Assembly (NCBI GenBank): GCA_965234545.1
Contig: OZ248348.1
Location: 496,001-560,000, forward strand
Direction: 5' to 3'
DNA from: Methylotenera sp965234545
GTDB taxonomy: Bacteria > Pseudomonadota > Gammaproteobacteria > Burkholderiales > Methylophilaceae
DNA length: 64,000 bases
The notes under the pieces were generated by a model. The model had not been told where the DNA came from and did not search any database. It saw nothing but the letters and a program-made list of their open reading frames with translations. Positions 8,855 to 17,868 of this stretch are shown piece by piece (position 1 is the first letter of the stretch; each line of letters begins with the position of its first letter). The position numbers were made by a program, and so were the translations under genes.

Positions 8855-10111
8855 TTACATATTAGCAATAATTTCATTGGCGAATTGGGCGGTGCCTACT
8901 TGGCTTGCGCCTTGCATTTCGCTGGCAAAATCGCCGGTCACGCGCTTCGCCAAGATGGCTTTGGCTACACCTTGTAAGACTAAATCCGCCGCCTCTGTCC
9001 AGCCTAAATGGCGCAACATCATTTCGGCTGAGAGGATGATGGAACTTGGGTTGGCTAAGTCTTTACCGGCAATTTTTGGTGCCGTGCCGTGTGTGGCTTC
9101 AAACATCGCGACCGTGTCGCTTAGGTTGGCGCCTGGGGCAATGCCTATGCCACCCACTTGGGCTGCCAAGGCGTCACTCATGTAGTCGCCATTTAAATTG
9201 AGGGTGGCCACCACGTCGTAGTCTTGTGGGTGCAATAAAATTTCTTGCAAGAAGGCATCGGCGATGCAGTCTTTAATGATCATGCCATTAGGCAATTTGC
9301 ACCATGGGCCGCCGTCTATTTCGACTGCACCAAATTCCTGTTTAGCCACTTCGTAGCCCCAGTCACGGAATCCGCCCTCGGTGAATTTCATGATATTGCC
9401 TTTATGGGCGATGGTCACCGAGCGCCTGTTGTTGTCAATAGCATATTGTATGGCTTTACGCACCAAGCGTTTGCTGCCGTCTATGGACACCGGTTTGATG
9501 CCTATGGCTGAGGAATCCGGGAAGCGAATTTTTTTGCGCATGCCCATGTCACTGATAAATTGTATGACTTTAGCCGCTTCGTCTGTGCCCGCTGCCCATT
9601 CTATGCCGGCATAAATGTCTTCGGTGTTTTCACGAAAAATAACCATGTCGGTTTTTTCTGGTTGCTTAACCGGGCTGGGTACGCCGGTAAAATATTGCAC
9701 AGGGCGCAAGCAGACGTATAGATCCAATTCTTGGCGTAGCGATACATTTAATGATCGTATGCCACCGCCCACCGGGGTGGTCAGTGGGCCTTTAATCGAC
9801 ACCACGTAGTCACGCACGGCGGCCATGGTTTCAGCCGGCAACCATTCGTTTTCGCCGTAAACCTTGGTGGCTTTTTCCCCGGCATAGACTTCCATCCAAG
9901 CTATTTTTTTGCTGCCTTGGTATGCTTTGTTGACTGCGGCATCGACCACTTTAATCATGGGCGGTGTGATGTCGGCGCCTATGCCATCGCCCTCAATAAA
10001 TGGGATAATAGGTTGGTTGGGTACCTGCAGTGAGTTGTCGGCGTTGACGGTAATTTTTTCACCGTAAGCAGGCTTGATAATTTTGCCAGTGGCGCTGTTG
10101 TTTGCAGTCAT
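8855..10111 (-). CDS. icd: NADP-dependent isocitrate dehydrogenase
   Basis: A 418-residue TCA-cycle enzyme converting isocitrate to 2-oxoglutarate and CO2 in the cytosol. It matches the E. coli type in length (416) and in key segments. The substrate and phosphorylation loop GGIRSLNVSLRQELD is near residue 115; its first serine is the residue phosphorylated by AceK in enterics. A metal-binding GDYMSDALAAQVGG lies near 310, followed by a nucleotide-binding ATHGTAPKIAGK. It is monocistronic between its own terminator and the divergent rluE. Whether AceK exists here cannot be seen. Confidence 0.96.
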   Translation of the reverse strand: MTANNSATGKIIKPAYGEKITVNADNSLQVPNQPIIPFIEGDGIGADITPPMIKVVDAAVNKAYQGSKKIAWMEVYAGEKATKVYGENEWLPAETMAAVRDYVVSIKGPLTTPVGGGIRSLNVSLRQELDLYVCLRPVQYFTGVPSPVKQPEKTDMVIFRENTEDIYAGIEWAAGTDEAAKVIQFISDMGMRKKIRFPDSSAIGIKPVSIDGSKRLVRKAIQYAIDNNRRSVTIAHKGNIMKFTEGGFRDWGYEVAKQEFGAVEIDGGPWCKLPNGMIIKDCIADAFLQEILLHPQDYDVVATLNLNGDYMSDALAAQVGGIGIAPGANLSDTVAMFEATHGTAPKIAGKDLANPSSIILSAEMMLRHLGWTEAADLVLQGVAKAILAKRVTGDFASEMQGASQVGTAQFANEIIANM

Positions 10112-10152
10112 ATTTTTTCCTAAGCTGATGATTTTAATGGTGTAAGTGTTTA

Positions 10153-10689
10153 ATGATAATTTTATTTAACAAACCGTTTAACGTAGTGTGCCAATTTAGT
10201 CCGCACGAAAAGCACCTTACGTTAAAAGACTTTATTGCTATACCTCAGGTGTACGCGGCTGGTCGCCTGGATACCGATAGCGAAGGTTTACTTATTCTAA
10301 CCGATGATGGAATGTTGCAACACCGTTTGAGCGACCCTAAACACAAAGAAATTAAAACCTATTGGGCGCAAGTCGAAGGTCGGCCTAGTGAGGAGGATTT
10401 GGCACCATTAAGGCTGGGTGTGGCGCTGTCGGATTTTGTTACCCAGGCCGCAGCCGTGCGCATCATCGATACGCCCACATTGTTGTGGCCAAGAACACCG
10501 CCCATACGCGAGCGCAAAGCCATTCCCACCACCTGGTTGGAAATTAAAATCAGCGAGGGCAAGAATCGTCAAGTCAGGCGCATGACCGCACACATCGGCT
10601 TTCCTACCTTGCGATTAATACGCTATGCCATAGGCGCTTACACCTTAGATGGCATGGCAAACGGCGAGTATAAAGTGGTGGGCACATGA
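10153..10689 (+). CDS. rluE: 23S rRNA pseudouridine synthase RluE
   Basis: A 178-residue RsuA/RluE-family pseudouridine synthase. The catalytic motif GRLDTDSEGLL holds the nucleophile D40. There is no S4 domain ahead of it, which separates RluE from RluB and RsuA. The E. coli enzyme isomerises U2457 in 23S rRNA. The C-terminal NRQVRRMTAHIGFPTLRLIR segment is typical. It is divergent from icd and overlaps the next gene by 4 bases, so the two are probably co-expressed. Confidence 0.9.
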   Translation: MIILFNKPFNVVCQFSPHEKHLTLKDFIAIPQVYAAGRLDTDSEGLLILTDDGMLQHRLSDPKHKEIKTYWAQVEGRPSEEDLAPLRLGVALSDFVTQAAAVRIIDTPTLLWPRTPPIRERKAIPTTWLEIKISEGKNRQVRRMTAHIGFPTLRLIRYAIGAYTLDGMANGEYKVVGT

Positions 10690-11390
10690 AGCCAGTCGCT
10701 ATTTTTAGAAACGTAGCGCACGAAGGTCCGGGGTTTTTAGCCACTTTTTTAAATGAAAACGGCATAGCCAGTGTCTTATTTGATACCAGCGATATGGCTA
10801 ACCTACCTGCTAATATTGCCGACTACAGTGGCCTGGTTTTAATGGGTGGCCCCATGAGCGTTAACGATGAATTGCCATGGATAGCCGCCGTGTTGGTCCT
10901 CATTAAGCAAGCCATGGCGATGGACCTGCCGGTGTTAGGGCATTGCTTGGGTGGGCAGTTGATGGCCAAAGCATGTGGGGCGCAGGTCAGCAAAAATCCG
11001 CAAAAAGAAATAGGCTGGGCGGCTGTCACGGTGGTGGATAAGCCACTGGCCAAGCATTGGTTGGCCGACATTGAGGTGTTTAATGGCTTCCATTGGCACG
11101 GCGAAACCTTTGATTTGCCTGCAGGCGCTACGCACTTGTTGGCCAGTGAGCATTGTCAACATCAAGCCTATGCAATGGGCAAGCATTTGGCCTTGCAATG
11201 CCACATCGAAATGACGCCAGACATGATAAAAAATTGGTGCGAGGAAGGGCGGCAAGAATTGCTCGAGGCCAGTGCCAGTCCGGCTGTGCAACAAACCGAT
11301 GAGATGCAAATTAATTTGCCTTTGCACTGTTTTTTCTTGCAGAAAGTGGCCAGGCAGCTTTATGGTCAGTGGATTAAGGGCTTGCTGTAA
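10686..11390 (+). CDS. Class I glutamine amidotransferase family protein
   Basis: A 234-residue stand-alone GATase1 domain related to GuaA-type amidotransferases. The nucleophile elbow GHCLGGQL has C87, and the His-Glu pair is H173 and E175 in CHIEM, so the triad is complete. No synthetase domain is fused or adjacent. The usual partners are unknown. Members of this group include gamma-glutamyl-compound hydrolases, and the substrate cannot be inferred here. It overlaps rluE by 4 bases, but no functional link is evident. Confidence 0.82.
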   Translation: MKPVAIFRNVAHEGPGFLATFLNENGIASVLFDTSDMANLPANIADYSGLVLMGGPMSVNDELPWIAAVLVLIKQAMAMDLPVLGHCLGGQLMAKACGAQVSKNPQKEIGWAAVTVVDKPLAKHWLADIEVFNGFHWHGETFDLPAGATHLLASEHCQHQAYAMGKHLALQCHIEMTPDMIKNWCEEGRQELLEASASPAVQQTDEMQINLPLHCFFLQKVARQLYGQWIKGLL

Positions 11391-11441
11391 TGTCCATCGG
11401 CAGTATGTTAAAATCGAACAAACTTTTAAGAGAAATCCATT

Positions 11442-12536
11442 ATGTCTGGTAACACCATAGGTACGCTATTCACCTTAACCTCTTTTGGTGAATCTCACGG
11501 CGCAGCAATAGGCGGGGTGGTGGACGGTTGCCCGCCAGGCTTGGAGTTGTCGGCGGCCGATTTGCAAGTGGATTTAGACCGACGTAAACCCGGTACCTCG
11601 CGGCACGTTACTCAACGTAAAGAAGCCGATGCCGTGGAAATCCTGTCTGGTGTGTTTGAAGGCAAAACCACAGGCGCGCCTATAGGCTTGTTGATACGCA
11701 ATACCGATCAACGTAGTCAAGACTACTCGAAGATCATGGACACGTTTAGGCCTGGTCATGCCGATTACACCTACAGCCAAAAATACGGCATACGCGATTA
11801 CCGTGGCGGCGGTCGCTCCAGTGCGCGCGAAACCGCCGTGCGGGTGGCTGCTGGCGCCATAGCCAAAAAATGGTTGAAGCAACGCTATGGCGTGACGGTT
11901 AGGGCTTACATGAGCCAGTTGGGTGCGCTAACTATTCCTTTTGTTAGTTGGGATGCCTTGCAGCACCCGGACAACGATTTCTTTTCGGCCAATGTAGCGA
12001 TGTTGCCAGAGTTGGCGAATTATTTAGACGAAGTGCGCGCCGCCCGTGATTCAGTTGGCGCACAAATTACCGTGGTCGCCGAAGGGGTGCCGGTCGGCTG
12101 GGGTGAGCCGGTTTTTGATCGATTGGATGCGGAAATCGCTTACGCCATGATGAGCATTAATGCAGTGAAAGGCGTGGAAATTGGTGCCGGTTTTGCCGCT
12201 GTAGCCCAGCGTGGCAGCGAGCATTCTGATGAAATGACCCCGCAAGGCTTTGTCACCAATCACGCCGGTGGCATTTTAGGCGGCATCTCCACTGGCCAAA
12301 GCATACAGGTTAACGTGGCGTTGAAACCAACTTCTAGCATTCCGCAGCCGCGCCGATCGGTTGATAAAGACGGCCTAGCGGTGCTGATGGAAACCACGGG
12401 CCGCCACGATCCTTGTGTCGGTGTGCGCGCGACGCCTATAGTCGAAGCCATGCTGGCATTAGTGCTGATCGACCACGCGCTGCGTCACCGCGGGCAAAAT
12501 GCCGACGTGCAAAGTCATGCCCCTCATATCGTTTAA
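11442..12536 (+). CDS. aroC: Chorismate synthase
   Basis: A 364-residue enzyme of the last shikimate step, making chorismate from EPSP with reduced FMN. Signature segments are all present: GESHG near residue 15, DYRGGGRSSARETA near 125, and GGISTGQ with the following C-terminal RATPIVEAM. The length matches the bacterial norm (about 360). A GAGA-type ribosome site precedes the ATG. It stands alone between the amidotransferase and the DUF465 gene. Confidence 0.97.
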   Translation: MSGNTIGTLFTLTSFGESHGAAIGGVVDGCPPGLELSAADLQVDLDRRKPGTSRHVTQRKEADAVEILSGVFEGKTTGAPIGLLIRNTDQRSQDYSKIMDTFRPGHADYTYSQKYGIRDYRGGGRSSARETAVRVAAGAIAKKWLKQRYGVTVRAYMSQLGALTIPFVSWDALQHPDNDFFSANVAMLPELANYLDEVRAARDSVGAQITVVAEGVPVGWGEPVFDRLDAEIAYAMMSINAVKGVEIGAGFAAVAQRGSEHSDEMTPQGFVTNHAGGILGGISTGQSIQVNVALKPTSSIPQPRRSVDKDGLAVLMETTGRHDPCVGVRATPIVEAMLALVLIDHALRHRGQNADVQSHAPHIV

Positions 12537-12563
12537 TCTCATGGTCTAATTTAATGCCTGGCT

Positions 12564-12605
12564 TTGATGTAGATCATGCGCCGCAGATGGCCTTGCTTTT
12601 ACAAT
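12564..12605 (+). promoter_or_regulatory. FNR/ANR-type box with class II promoter spacing
   Basis: TTGAT-GTAG-ATCAT at 12564-12577 matches the FNR consensus TTGATnnnnATCAA at nine of ten defined positions. A TACAAT -10 hexamer lies at 12600-12605, which predicts a start near 12612 and places the box centre (12570.5) at -41.5. That is the canonical class II distance. No good -35 is needed or seen. The predicted transcript runs into the DUF465 gene. Binding is inferred. Confidence 0.55.
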
Positions 12606-12682
12606 GAAAGCATAAGCTAACGTGTCTGCTTGCTAGAGGCGGATGCTTAGACTTTGATTTGATTAATTTTTAAGGAATGACC

Positions 12683-12919
12683 ATGAACATTGAGCACCAC
12701 GATTTAGCCCACGAATTTCCCCAACACAAAGATAAAATACATGGCTTAAAAATGAGCAACGCCCATTTTGCTAAGCTATTCGATGCTTACCATGCCTTAA
12801 CTAAAGACGTGGAGCGTCTTGAGGGCGAAGGCGTGCCAGTGGCAGACGAGACCTTGGCAGTGCAAAAAAAAGAGCGGGCTTTGCTCAAGGATCAACTGTA
12901 TGCCATGCTGGTCAATTAA
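12683..12919 (+). CDS. YdcH/DUF465 family small protein
   Basis: A 78-residue charged helical protein of the DUF465 family. The typical parts are the FPQHKDKIHGLK start, a central region with HALTKDVERLEGE, and a C-terminal KKERALLKDQLYAML. The family forms short coiled-coil hairpins of unknown function. I chose the ATG at 12683 because AAGGA (12672-12676) is well spaced from it; the ATG at 12677 touches the Shine-Dalgarno. It is bounded by the FNR-like promoter and a strong terminator, so it is a single-gene transcript. Confidence 0.85.
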   Translation: MNIEHHDLAHEFPQHKDKIHGLKMSNAHFAKLFDAYHALTKDVERLEGEGVPVADETLAVQKKERALLKDQLYAMLVN

Positions 12920-12933
12920 TTAGGCAGACGAAG

Positions 12934-12955
12934 GTCGGCGTCAGCCGACTTTTTT
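12934..12955 (+). terminator. Rho-independent terminator of the DUF465 gene
   Basis: GTCGGC pairs perfectly with GCCGAC around a GTCA loop, followed by six T. It lies 14 bases after the DUF465 stop and directly abuts the first possible ATG of the transporter gene. Confidence 0.92.
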
Positions 12956-12976
12956 ATGCCCATCTACGCCCTATTT

Positions 12977-14146
12977 ATGCACACAAAACTCCATTTTAAG
13001 CTGTCCCGTTTTTACTTCATTTACTACTTCTTTGTTGGTGCGTTTGTGCCATATTGGGGTTTGTACCTCAAGTCTGAGCAATTCAGTCCGGCCGATATCG
13101 GCATACTGATGTCTTTGTTCCAAATCAGCCGTATTTTTGCGCCTAACTTTTGGGGTTGGTTGGCTGATCACACCGGTAAACGTGCGCAGTGGATTAAGCT
13201 GACGGCCTTTTTAGGTTTATGTGGCTTCACTGCGGTGTTTTGGGCGCACGGCTTTTATTGGTTGTTTTTTGTCATGGCCGCTTTAAGTTTGTTTACCAGT
13301 TCCACCTTGCCCTTAGCCGAATCCCTGACCTTGGCCCATTTGGCCACGACGAATGGCCATTACAGCCGCATACGCATGTGGGGTTCCTTGGGCTTTATTG
13401 TGGCCGCCGTGGTGTTGGGTTTTTGGATTGATTTTTCTGGTATCCGCAGCTTGTTGTGGTTTTTGCTGTTCGTGCAAATGACCTTGTTTGTTTTGTCCTT
13501 CGGCTTGCCTGAAGCCAGTGTCGCGGCGCATGAGCACGACGAATATTCCATTTGGCAATTGATGCGACAACCTAACGTGATGGCCTTGTTATTAGGTTGC
13601 GCCTTGATGGTGACGGCCCATGGTGTGCTCTATAATTTTTATTCTATCTACCTGAGTGATCACGGTTACAGCAAAACTGTCATAGGCTTGTTGTGGGCTG
13701 TTGGGGTGGTGTGTGAGATCGCTGTGTTTATGGCCATGCCCAAAATCATGGCGCGATTTAGTTTAAAAGCCATTTTATTAGTCAGCCTGGCCTTAGCCGT
13801 TTTGCGCTTTAGCTTAATTGGTTGGGCAATTGATTCCTGGCCCATCATGCTGCTGGCGCAAACTTTGCATGCCGCCACCTTTGGTAGTTTTCATGCTGCC
13901 TCAGTGGAAGTCATTGCCCGTTTTTTCAATGGCCGGCATCAGGCCAAAGGCCAGGCCATATACAACAGCGTGGCCTATGGCATAGGCGGTACATTGGGTG
14001 GGGTGGCCGGTGGCTATGCCCTGCAATACCTAGGCGGTCAGCATACCTTCATGCTGGCCGCGCTCTTTCCTTTGCTGGGTTTTTTGGTGATTGCCTTAGG
14101 GCTGAAACTAAGCGCCCAGCAGCATCAGCGCGGACTGTTTGGCTAG
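12977..14146 (+). CDS. MFS transporter, HcaT-like (MFS_1_like family)
   Basis: About 389 residues with some 12 hydrophobic segments. The FYFIYYFFVGAFVPYWGLYL start, the DHTGKRAQWIK loop after helix 2 and the GQAIYNSVAYGIGGTLGG segment in helix 11 are typical of the phenylpropionate/nucleoside-type MFS_1_like group. The substrate is unknown. The frame is open from an ATG at 12956, but that codon directly follows the terminator U-tract and would use the hairpin as its ribosome site. The ATG at 12977 is therefore preferred. Neither start has a clear Shine-Dalgarno. Confidence 0.82.
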   Translation: MHTKLHFKLSRFYFIYYFFVGAFVPYWGLYLKSEQFSPADIGILMSLFQISRIFAPNFWGWLADHTGKRAQWIKLTAFLGLCGFTAVFWAHGFYWLFFVMAALSLFTSSTLPLAESLTLAHLATTNGHYSRIRMWGSLGFIVAAVVLGFWIDFSGIRSLLWFLLFVQMTLFVLSFGLPEASVAAHEHDEYSIWQLMRQPNVMALLLGCALMVTAHGVLYNFYSIYLSDHGYSKTVIGLLWAVGVVCEIAVFMAMPKIMARFSLKAILLVSLALAVLRFSLIGWAIDSWPIMLLAQTLHAATFGSFHAASVEVIARFFNGRHQAKGQAIYNSVAYGIGGTLGGVAGGYALQYLGGQHTFMLAALFPLLGFLVIALGLKLSAQQHQRGLFG

Positions 14147-14154
14147 GCCTGGTT

Positions 14155-14173
14155 AGTCGGTCTTAGGCCGACT
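14155..14173. terminator. Weak terminator-like hairpin between MFS gene and folE2
   Basis: AGTCGG pairs with CCGACT around a 7-base loop. It overlaps the folE2 stop and lies 8 bases after the MFS stop. The U-tract is poor on both strands, so it may only slow convergent transcription. Confidence 0.35.
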
Positions 14174-14972
14174 TGCGTTTATCGTGGCTGATCAGCGCGT
14201 ATGCCGAATGGTTGTGTATGCTTTCGAAGTTTTCACTTTCCACGGTGTAGGCCACGATGCGTTTTTCTGCGGACAATTGTGCTGCCACGTCCCTCACCAT
14301 GTCCTCGACAAATTTTGGGTTATCGTAAGCCCGTTCGGTGACAAATTTTTCATCCGGTCGTTTTAATAAGCCATACAACTCGCATGAGGCTTGTTTTTCC
14401 ACCAGGTTGATGATGTCTTCTATCCAGATGAAATCATTGATCAGCGCTGTGACCGTGACATGGCTACGTTGATTGTGCGCACCGTAGTCGGATATTTTTT
14501 TGCTGCACGGGCAGAGGCTGGTCACCGGCACCAATACTTTTACGGTAATGTCGAATTGGCCATGATTGATCTCGCCTATGAAGGTCACTTCGTAATCGAG
14601 TAAACTCTTCACGCCAGAGACTGGCGCGGCTTTATTGACGAAATAGGGGAAAGTCATTTCTACGTGACCGGATTCGGCTTCTAAACGCTTAACCATTTCA
14701 CGCAGTATGGTTTCAAACGATTCCACTGAAATGGCGTGCTCGTTTACATTCAGTATTTCAACAAAGCGCGACATGTGGGTGCCTTTGAACTGCTGTGGCA
14801 AATGCACGTACATATTGAACATGGCGATGGTGTGTTGCTCGCCAGCGGATTTGTCTTTAACGACGATAGGGTGGCGTATGGCCTTGATGCCGACTTTATC
14901 AATGGCGATATGGCGTGTGTCTACGGTATTTTGTACGTCTTCAATAGGGCAGGTGGGCGTAGCTTGTGTCAT
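14163..14972 (-). CDS. folE2: GTP cyclohydrolase FolE2 (type IB)
   Basis: A 269-residue T-fold enzyme that makes 7,8-dihydroneopterin triphosphate from GTP, the first step of folate synthesis. The diagnostic active-site segment SLCPCSKKISDYGAHNQRSH is present near residue 150. FolE2 is the metal-flexible alternative to zinc-dependent FolE and is often favoured under zinc limitation. Here it sits as the last gene behind dxs (45-base gap), so it is probably constitutive and may be the main GTP cyclohydrolase I. A second folE elsewhere cannot be excluded. Confidence 0.95.
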   Translation of the reverse strand: MTQATPTCPIEDVQNTVDTRHIAIDKVGIKAIRHPIVVKDKSAGEQHTIAMFNMYVHLPQQFKGTHMSRFVEILNVNEHAISVESFETILREMVKRLEAESGHVEMTFPYFVNKAAPVSGVKSLLDYEVTFIGEINHGQFDITVKVLVPVTSLCPCSKKISDYGAHNQRSHVTVTALINDFIWIEDIINLVEKQASCELYGLLKRPDEKFVTERAYDNPKFVEDMVRDVAAQLSAEKRIVAYTVESENFESIHNHSAYALISHDKRKSA

Positions 14973-15017
14973 TACTTATCCTGGTTGGCGTTTAGCTGAT
15001 AATACTTGAGTATAACA

Positions 15018-16889
15018 CTAGGTTATTAGCTGCGCAATTGCGCGGCTAATGCCTGCTGCATCAAGACCGCATTCTGCCAACATGGTTTCATGCACGCCAT
15101 GCTCTATGAATGCATCGGGCAAGCCTAAACACAGGGTTTGCATGGTCAAACCGTTTTCATTTTGTATGGCCTGCAAGGCTTCCATTGTGGCTGTCCCGGC
15201 GCCGCCCATGACGGCGTTTTCTTCAACGGTGACGAAGACCTTATGGTCCTGCGCCAATTTTGCCAGTAAGGCCTGGTCGATGGGTTTGACAAAGCGCATA
15301 TTGACGACGGTGGCATCCAGTTTTTCACCGGCTTGCAGGCAGGCTGCCAGCATGCTGCCAAAGCTTAGTATGGCAACCTTCTTTTTCGATTCTTTAACCG
15401 AGCTTAGGCGTTTGATTTCGCCCTTGCCTATGGGGAGGGCCTGCATGGCTTGCTCAACGACTGCACCAGTGCCGCTGCCGCGTGGGTAACGCACAGCCGC
15501 CACGCCATCGTATTGGTAGCCGGTGTAGAGCATTTGCCGGCATTCGTTTTCGTCGCTGGGTGCCATGATGAGCACGTTAGGGATGCACCTTAAATAGCTC
15601 AAGTCGAAACTGCCGGCATGGGTAGGGCCGTCTGCGCCGACCAAACCGGCGCGGTCTATGGCCAACAATACCGGTAAGTTTTGTAAGGCTATGTCGTGCA
15701 CCAATTGGTCGTAAGCGCGTTGTAAAAAGGTGCTGTAGATGGCCACCACCGGTTTTAATCCATCGCAGGCCATACCGGCGGCAAAGGTTAAGGCATGTTG
15801 CTCGGCTATGCCCACATCAAAATAGCGCTGTGGGTATTTAGCGGCAAAAGCGTTTAAGCTAGAGCCGTCGCACATGGCTGGGGTGATGCCAATGAGCCGC
15901 TCGTCCTGCGCCGCCATGTCAACTAACCAGTCACCAAACACTTGCGTGTAAGTTTTTTTACCCGCATTAGTCAGTAGGTCGCCATTGCATGGATCAAATT
16001 TGCCTATGCCGTGAAATTTATTCGGGTCTTCTTCAGCCGGCTCGTAACCTTTGCCTTTTTGCGTGACGATGTGTAAAAATTGTGGGCCCTTTAGCTGCCT
16101 GATGTTTTGCAGCGTGTCTATCAAGGCATCCAGATCGTGGCCGTCTACCGGGCCTATGTAGTTGAAACCAAATTCTTCAAATAAAGTGCTGGGCAACACC
16201 ATGCCTTTAACGTGCTCTTCGGCGCGCTTGGCAAATTCCATCATGGGGGGCATGGCCGACAAAATCTTTTTGCCGGATTTTTTGATGGAGCCATAGAAAC
16301 GACTGGACAACAATTTGGATAAATAATTGTTTAAGGCGCCGACATTGTTGGAGATGCTCATGTCGTTGTCGTTGAGTATGACCAGCAGGTTCGCATCCAT
16401 GCTGCCGGCGTTGTTCAAGCCTTCAAAGGCCATGCCTGCGGTCATGGCGCCATCGCCTATGATGGCCACGGCACGGCGTTCAAGCCCGGCTTTTTGTGCA
16501 GCAACGGCCATGCCTAATGCAGCAGAAATAGAGGTGCTGGAGTGACCGGTGCCAAACGCATCGTATTCGCTTTCGTTGCGTCTAGGAAAACCGGCTATGC
16601 CTTTGGCTTTACGTAAATTCGCCATAGCCTCACGGCGGCCAGTCAATATTTTATGTGGGTAAGTTTGGTGGCCTACGTCCCAGACCAATTTGTCATCCGG
16701 GGTGTTGAACACGTAATGCAAGGCCACAGTCAGTTCTACCACGCCTAAATTTGAAGCTAAGTGCCCGCCTGTTTTAGCCACGCTGTCTACGATGAATGCA
16801 CGTAACTCTAAAGCCAAAGACTTGAGTTGTTTGCGGTTTAATGCCTTAAGCTGCAAGGGGCTATCGATGCTGTCGAGTAATGGCGTCAC
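15018..16889 (-). CDS. dxs: 1-deoxy-D-xylulose-5-phosphate synthase
   Basis: A 623-residue thiamine-diphosphate enzyme that condenses pyruvate and glyceraldehyde-3-phosphate at the entry of the MEP isoprenoid pathway. The visible motifs are the GHQTYPHKILTGR loop (about 74-86), the ThDP/Mg segment GDGAMTAGMAFEGLN (about 145-160), and the catalytic glutamate region DVGIAEQHA near 366. The length is standard (about 620). It follows ispA and xseB in the same order as E. coli xseB-ispA-dxs, so isoprenoid precursor and prenyl chain synthesis are co-expressed. Confidence 0.97.
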   Translation of the reverse strand: MTPLLDSIDSPLQLKALNRKQLKSLALELRAFIVDSVAKTGGHLASNLGVVELTVALHYVFNTPDDKLVWDVGHQTYPHKILTGRREAMANLRKAKGIAGFPRRNESEYDAFGTGHSSTSISAALGMAVAAQKAGLERRAVAIIGDGAMTAGMAFEGLNNAGSMDANLLVILNDNDMSISNNVGALNNYLSKLLSSRFYGSIKKSGKKILSAMPPMMEFAKRAEEHVKGMVLPSTLFEEFGFNYIGPVDGHDLDALIDTLQNIRQLKGPQFLHIVTQKGKGYEPAEEDPNKFHGIGKFDPCNGDLLTNAGKKTYTQVFGDWLVDMAAQDERLIGITPAMCDGSSLNAFAAKYPQRYFDVGIAEQHALTFAAGMACDGLKPVVAIYSTFLQRAYDQLVHDIALQNLPVLLAIDRAGLVGADGPTHAGSFDLSYLRCIPNVLIMAPSDENECRQMLYTGYQYDGVAAVRYPRGSGTGAVVEQAMQALPIGKGEIKRLSSVKESKKKVAILSFGSMLAACLQAGEKLDATVVNMRFVKPIDQALLAKLAQDHKVFVTVEENAVMGGAGTATMEALQAIQNENGLTMQTLCLGLPDAFIEHGVHETMLAECGLDAAGISRAIAQLIT

Positions 16890-16941
16890 CTGAAAAATTC
16901 CTAAAATGCTGGCTAGTTAATTTTATTGAAGCCGATTAACA

Positions 16942-17868
16942 TTAAAAACTACGCTGGGTAATGAAGCCGGCCAGCTCTCTTAATCGTTGCGCCTTGCTGC
17001 CCAATGGGGCAAGCGCACTGATGGCTTGGTCGTAAAGCATTTTTGCGTGTTGCTTGGCTGCGCCCATGCCTAAAATTGAGACATAGGTGGGTTTGTTGCT
17101 GTCGGCATCCTTGCCTGCCGTTTTGCCTAAGGTATCGCTGTCGGCTTCCACGTCTAGGATGTCGTCCACCACTTGGAAGGCCAAGCCTACCGCGTTTGCA
17201 AAATCCCGAATAGCCAGTAATTCGGTGTCCTTAGCACCGATGGCGCCAAGCAAGATAGAAGCCTGTATCAGTGCGCCGGTTTTCATTTGATGCATGGTTT
17301 CAAGTTCGGCTTGGCTTAGGATTTTTCCTACTGAAGCCAAGTCTATGCCTTGTCCGCCCGCCATGCCGGTGGAGCCGGTGGCTTTGGCTAACAGGTTAAC
17401 CAAGCGCATTTGTTGGTAGGCCGTCAGTTGGCTGTTGCTATACAGTTTGGCATCGGAGATGACTTCAAAAGCCATGGTTTGCAGGGCGTCGCCCACCAGT
17501 AGGGCGGTGGCATCATCGAATTGCTTGTGGCAACTCGGCTTACCGCGCCGCATGTCGTCATCGTCCATGCAAGGCATGTCATCGTGTACTAATGAGTTGG
17601 CATGGATGAGTTCAACCGCGCAGGCGGCCGCATCGGCTATTTGCGGTTCGCAGTCAGTGAGTTCGGCTGCCGCGTAGCAGAGCAGTGCGCGTATGCGTTT
17701 GCCGCCATCTAAGGCGCTGTAGCGCATGGCGCTGTGCAAGGTGCTTGGTGCCGTGCTTGCTGGCGGTAAGCACAACTCAAGCAGGTCTTCTATGCGTTGC
17801 TGTTTGCTGGCCACCCAGTCGGGAAAGGCCTGCATGGCTTGATCGGTAAGGCTTGCATTTGCTTTCAT
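16942..17868 (-). CDS. ispA: Farnesyl diphosphate synthase (geranyltranstransferase)
   Basis: A 308-residue trans-prenyltransferase that builds C15 farnesyl diphosphate from IPP and DMAPP. The first aspartate-rich motif, DDMPCMDDDDMRRG (about residues 96-109), has the two-residue insertion (DDxxxxD) of bacterial type II enzymes. The second, DDILDVEAD, is near 238. It overlaps xseB by 4 bases and precedes dxs by 52. The product feeds ubiquinone side-chain and undecaprenyl synthesis. Chain length is inferred from family and operon. Confidence 0.95.
   Translation of the reverse strand: MKANASLTDQAMQAFPDWVASKQQRIEDLLELCLPPASTAPSTLHSAMRYSALDGGKRIRALLCYAAAELTDCEPQIADAAACAVELIHANSLVHDDMPCMDDDDMRRGKPSCHKQFDDATALLVGDALQTMAFEVISDAKLYSNSQLTAYQQMRLVNLLAKATGSTGMAGGQGIDLASVGKILSQAELETMHQMKTGALIQASILLGAIGAKDTELLAIRDFANAVGLAFQVVDDILDVEADSDTLGKTAGKDADSNKPTYVSILGMGAAKQHAKMLYDQAISALAPLGSKAQRLRELAGFITQRSF

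Noticed and set aside
12956..12976. ATG at 12956 as start of the MFS transporter
   Set aside because: It abuts the U-tract of a strong terminator and has no ribosome site; the ATG at 12977 fits the family N-terminus better.
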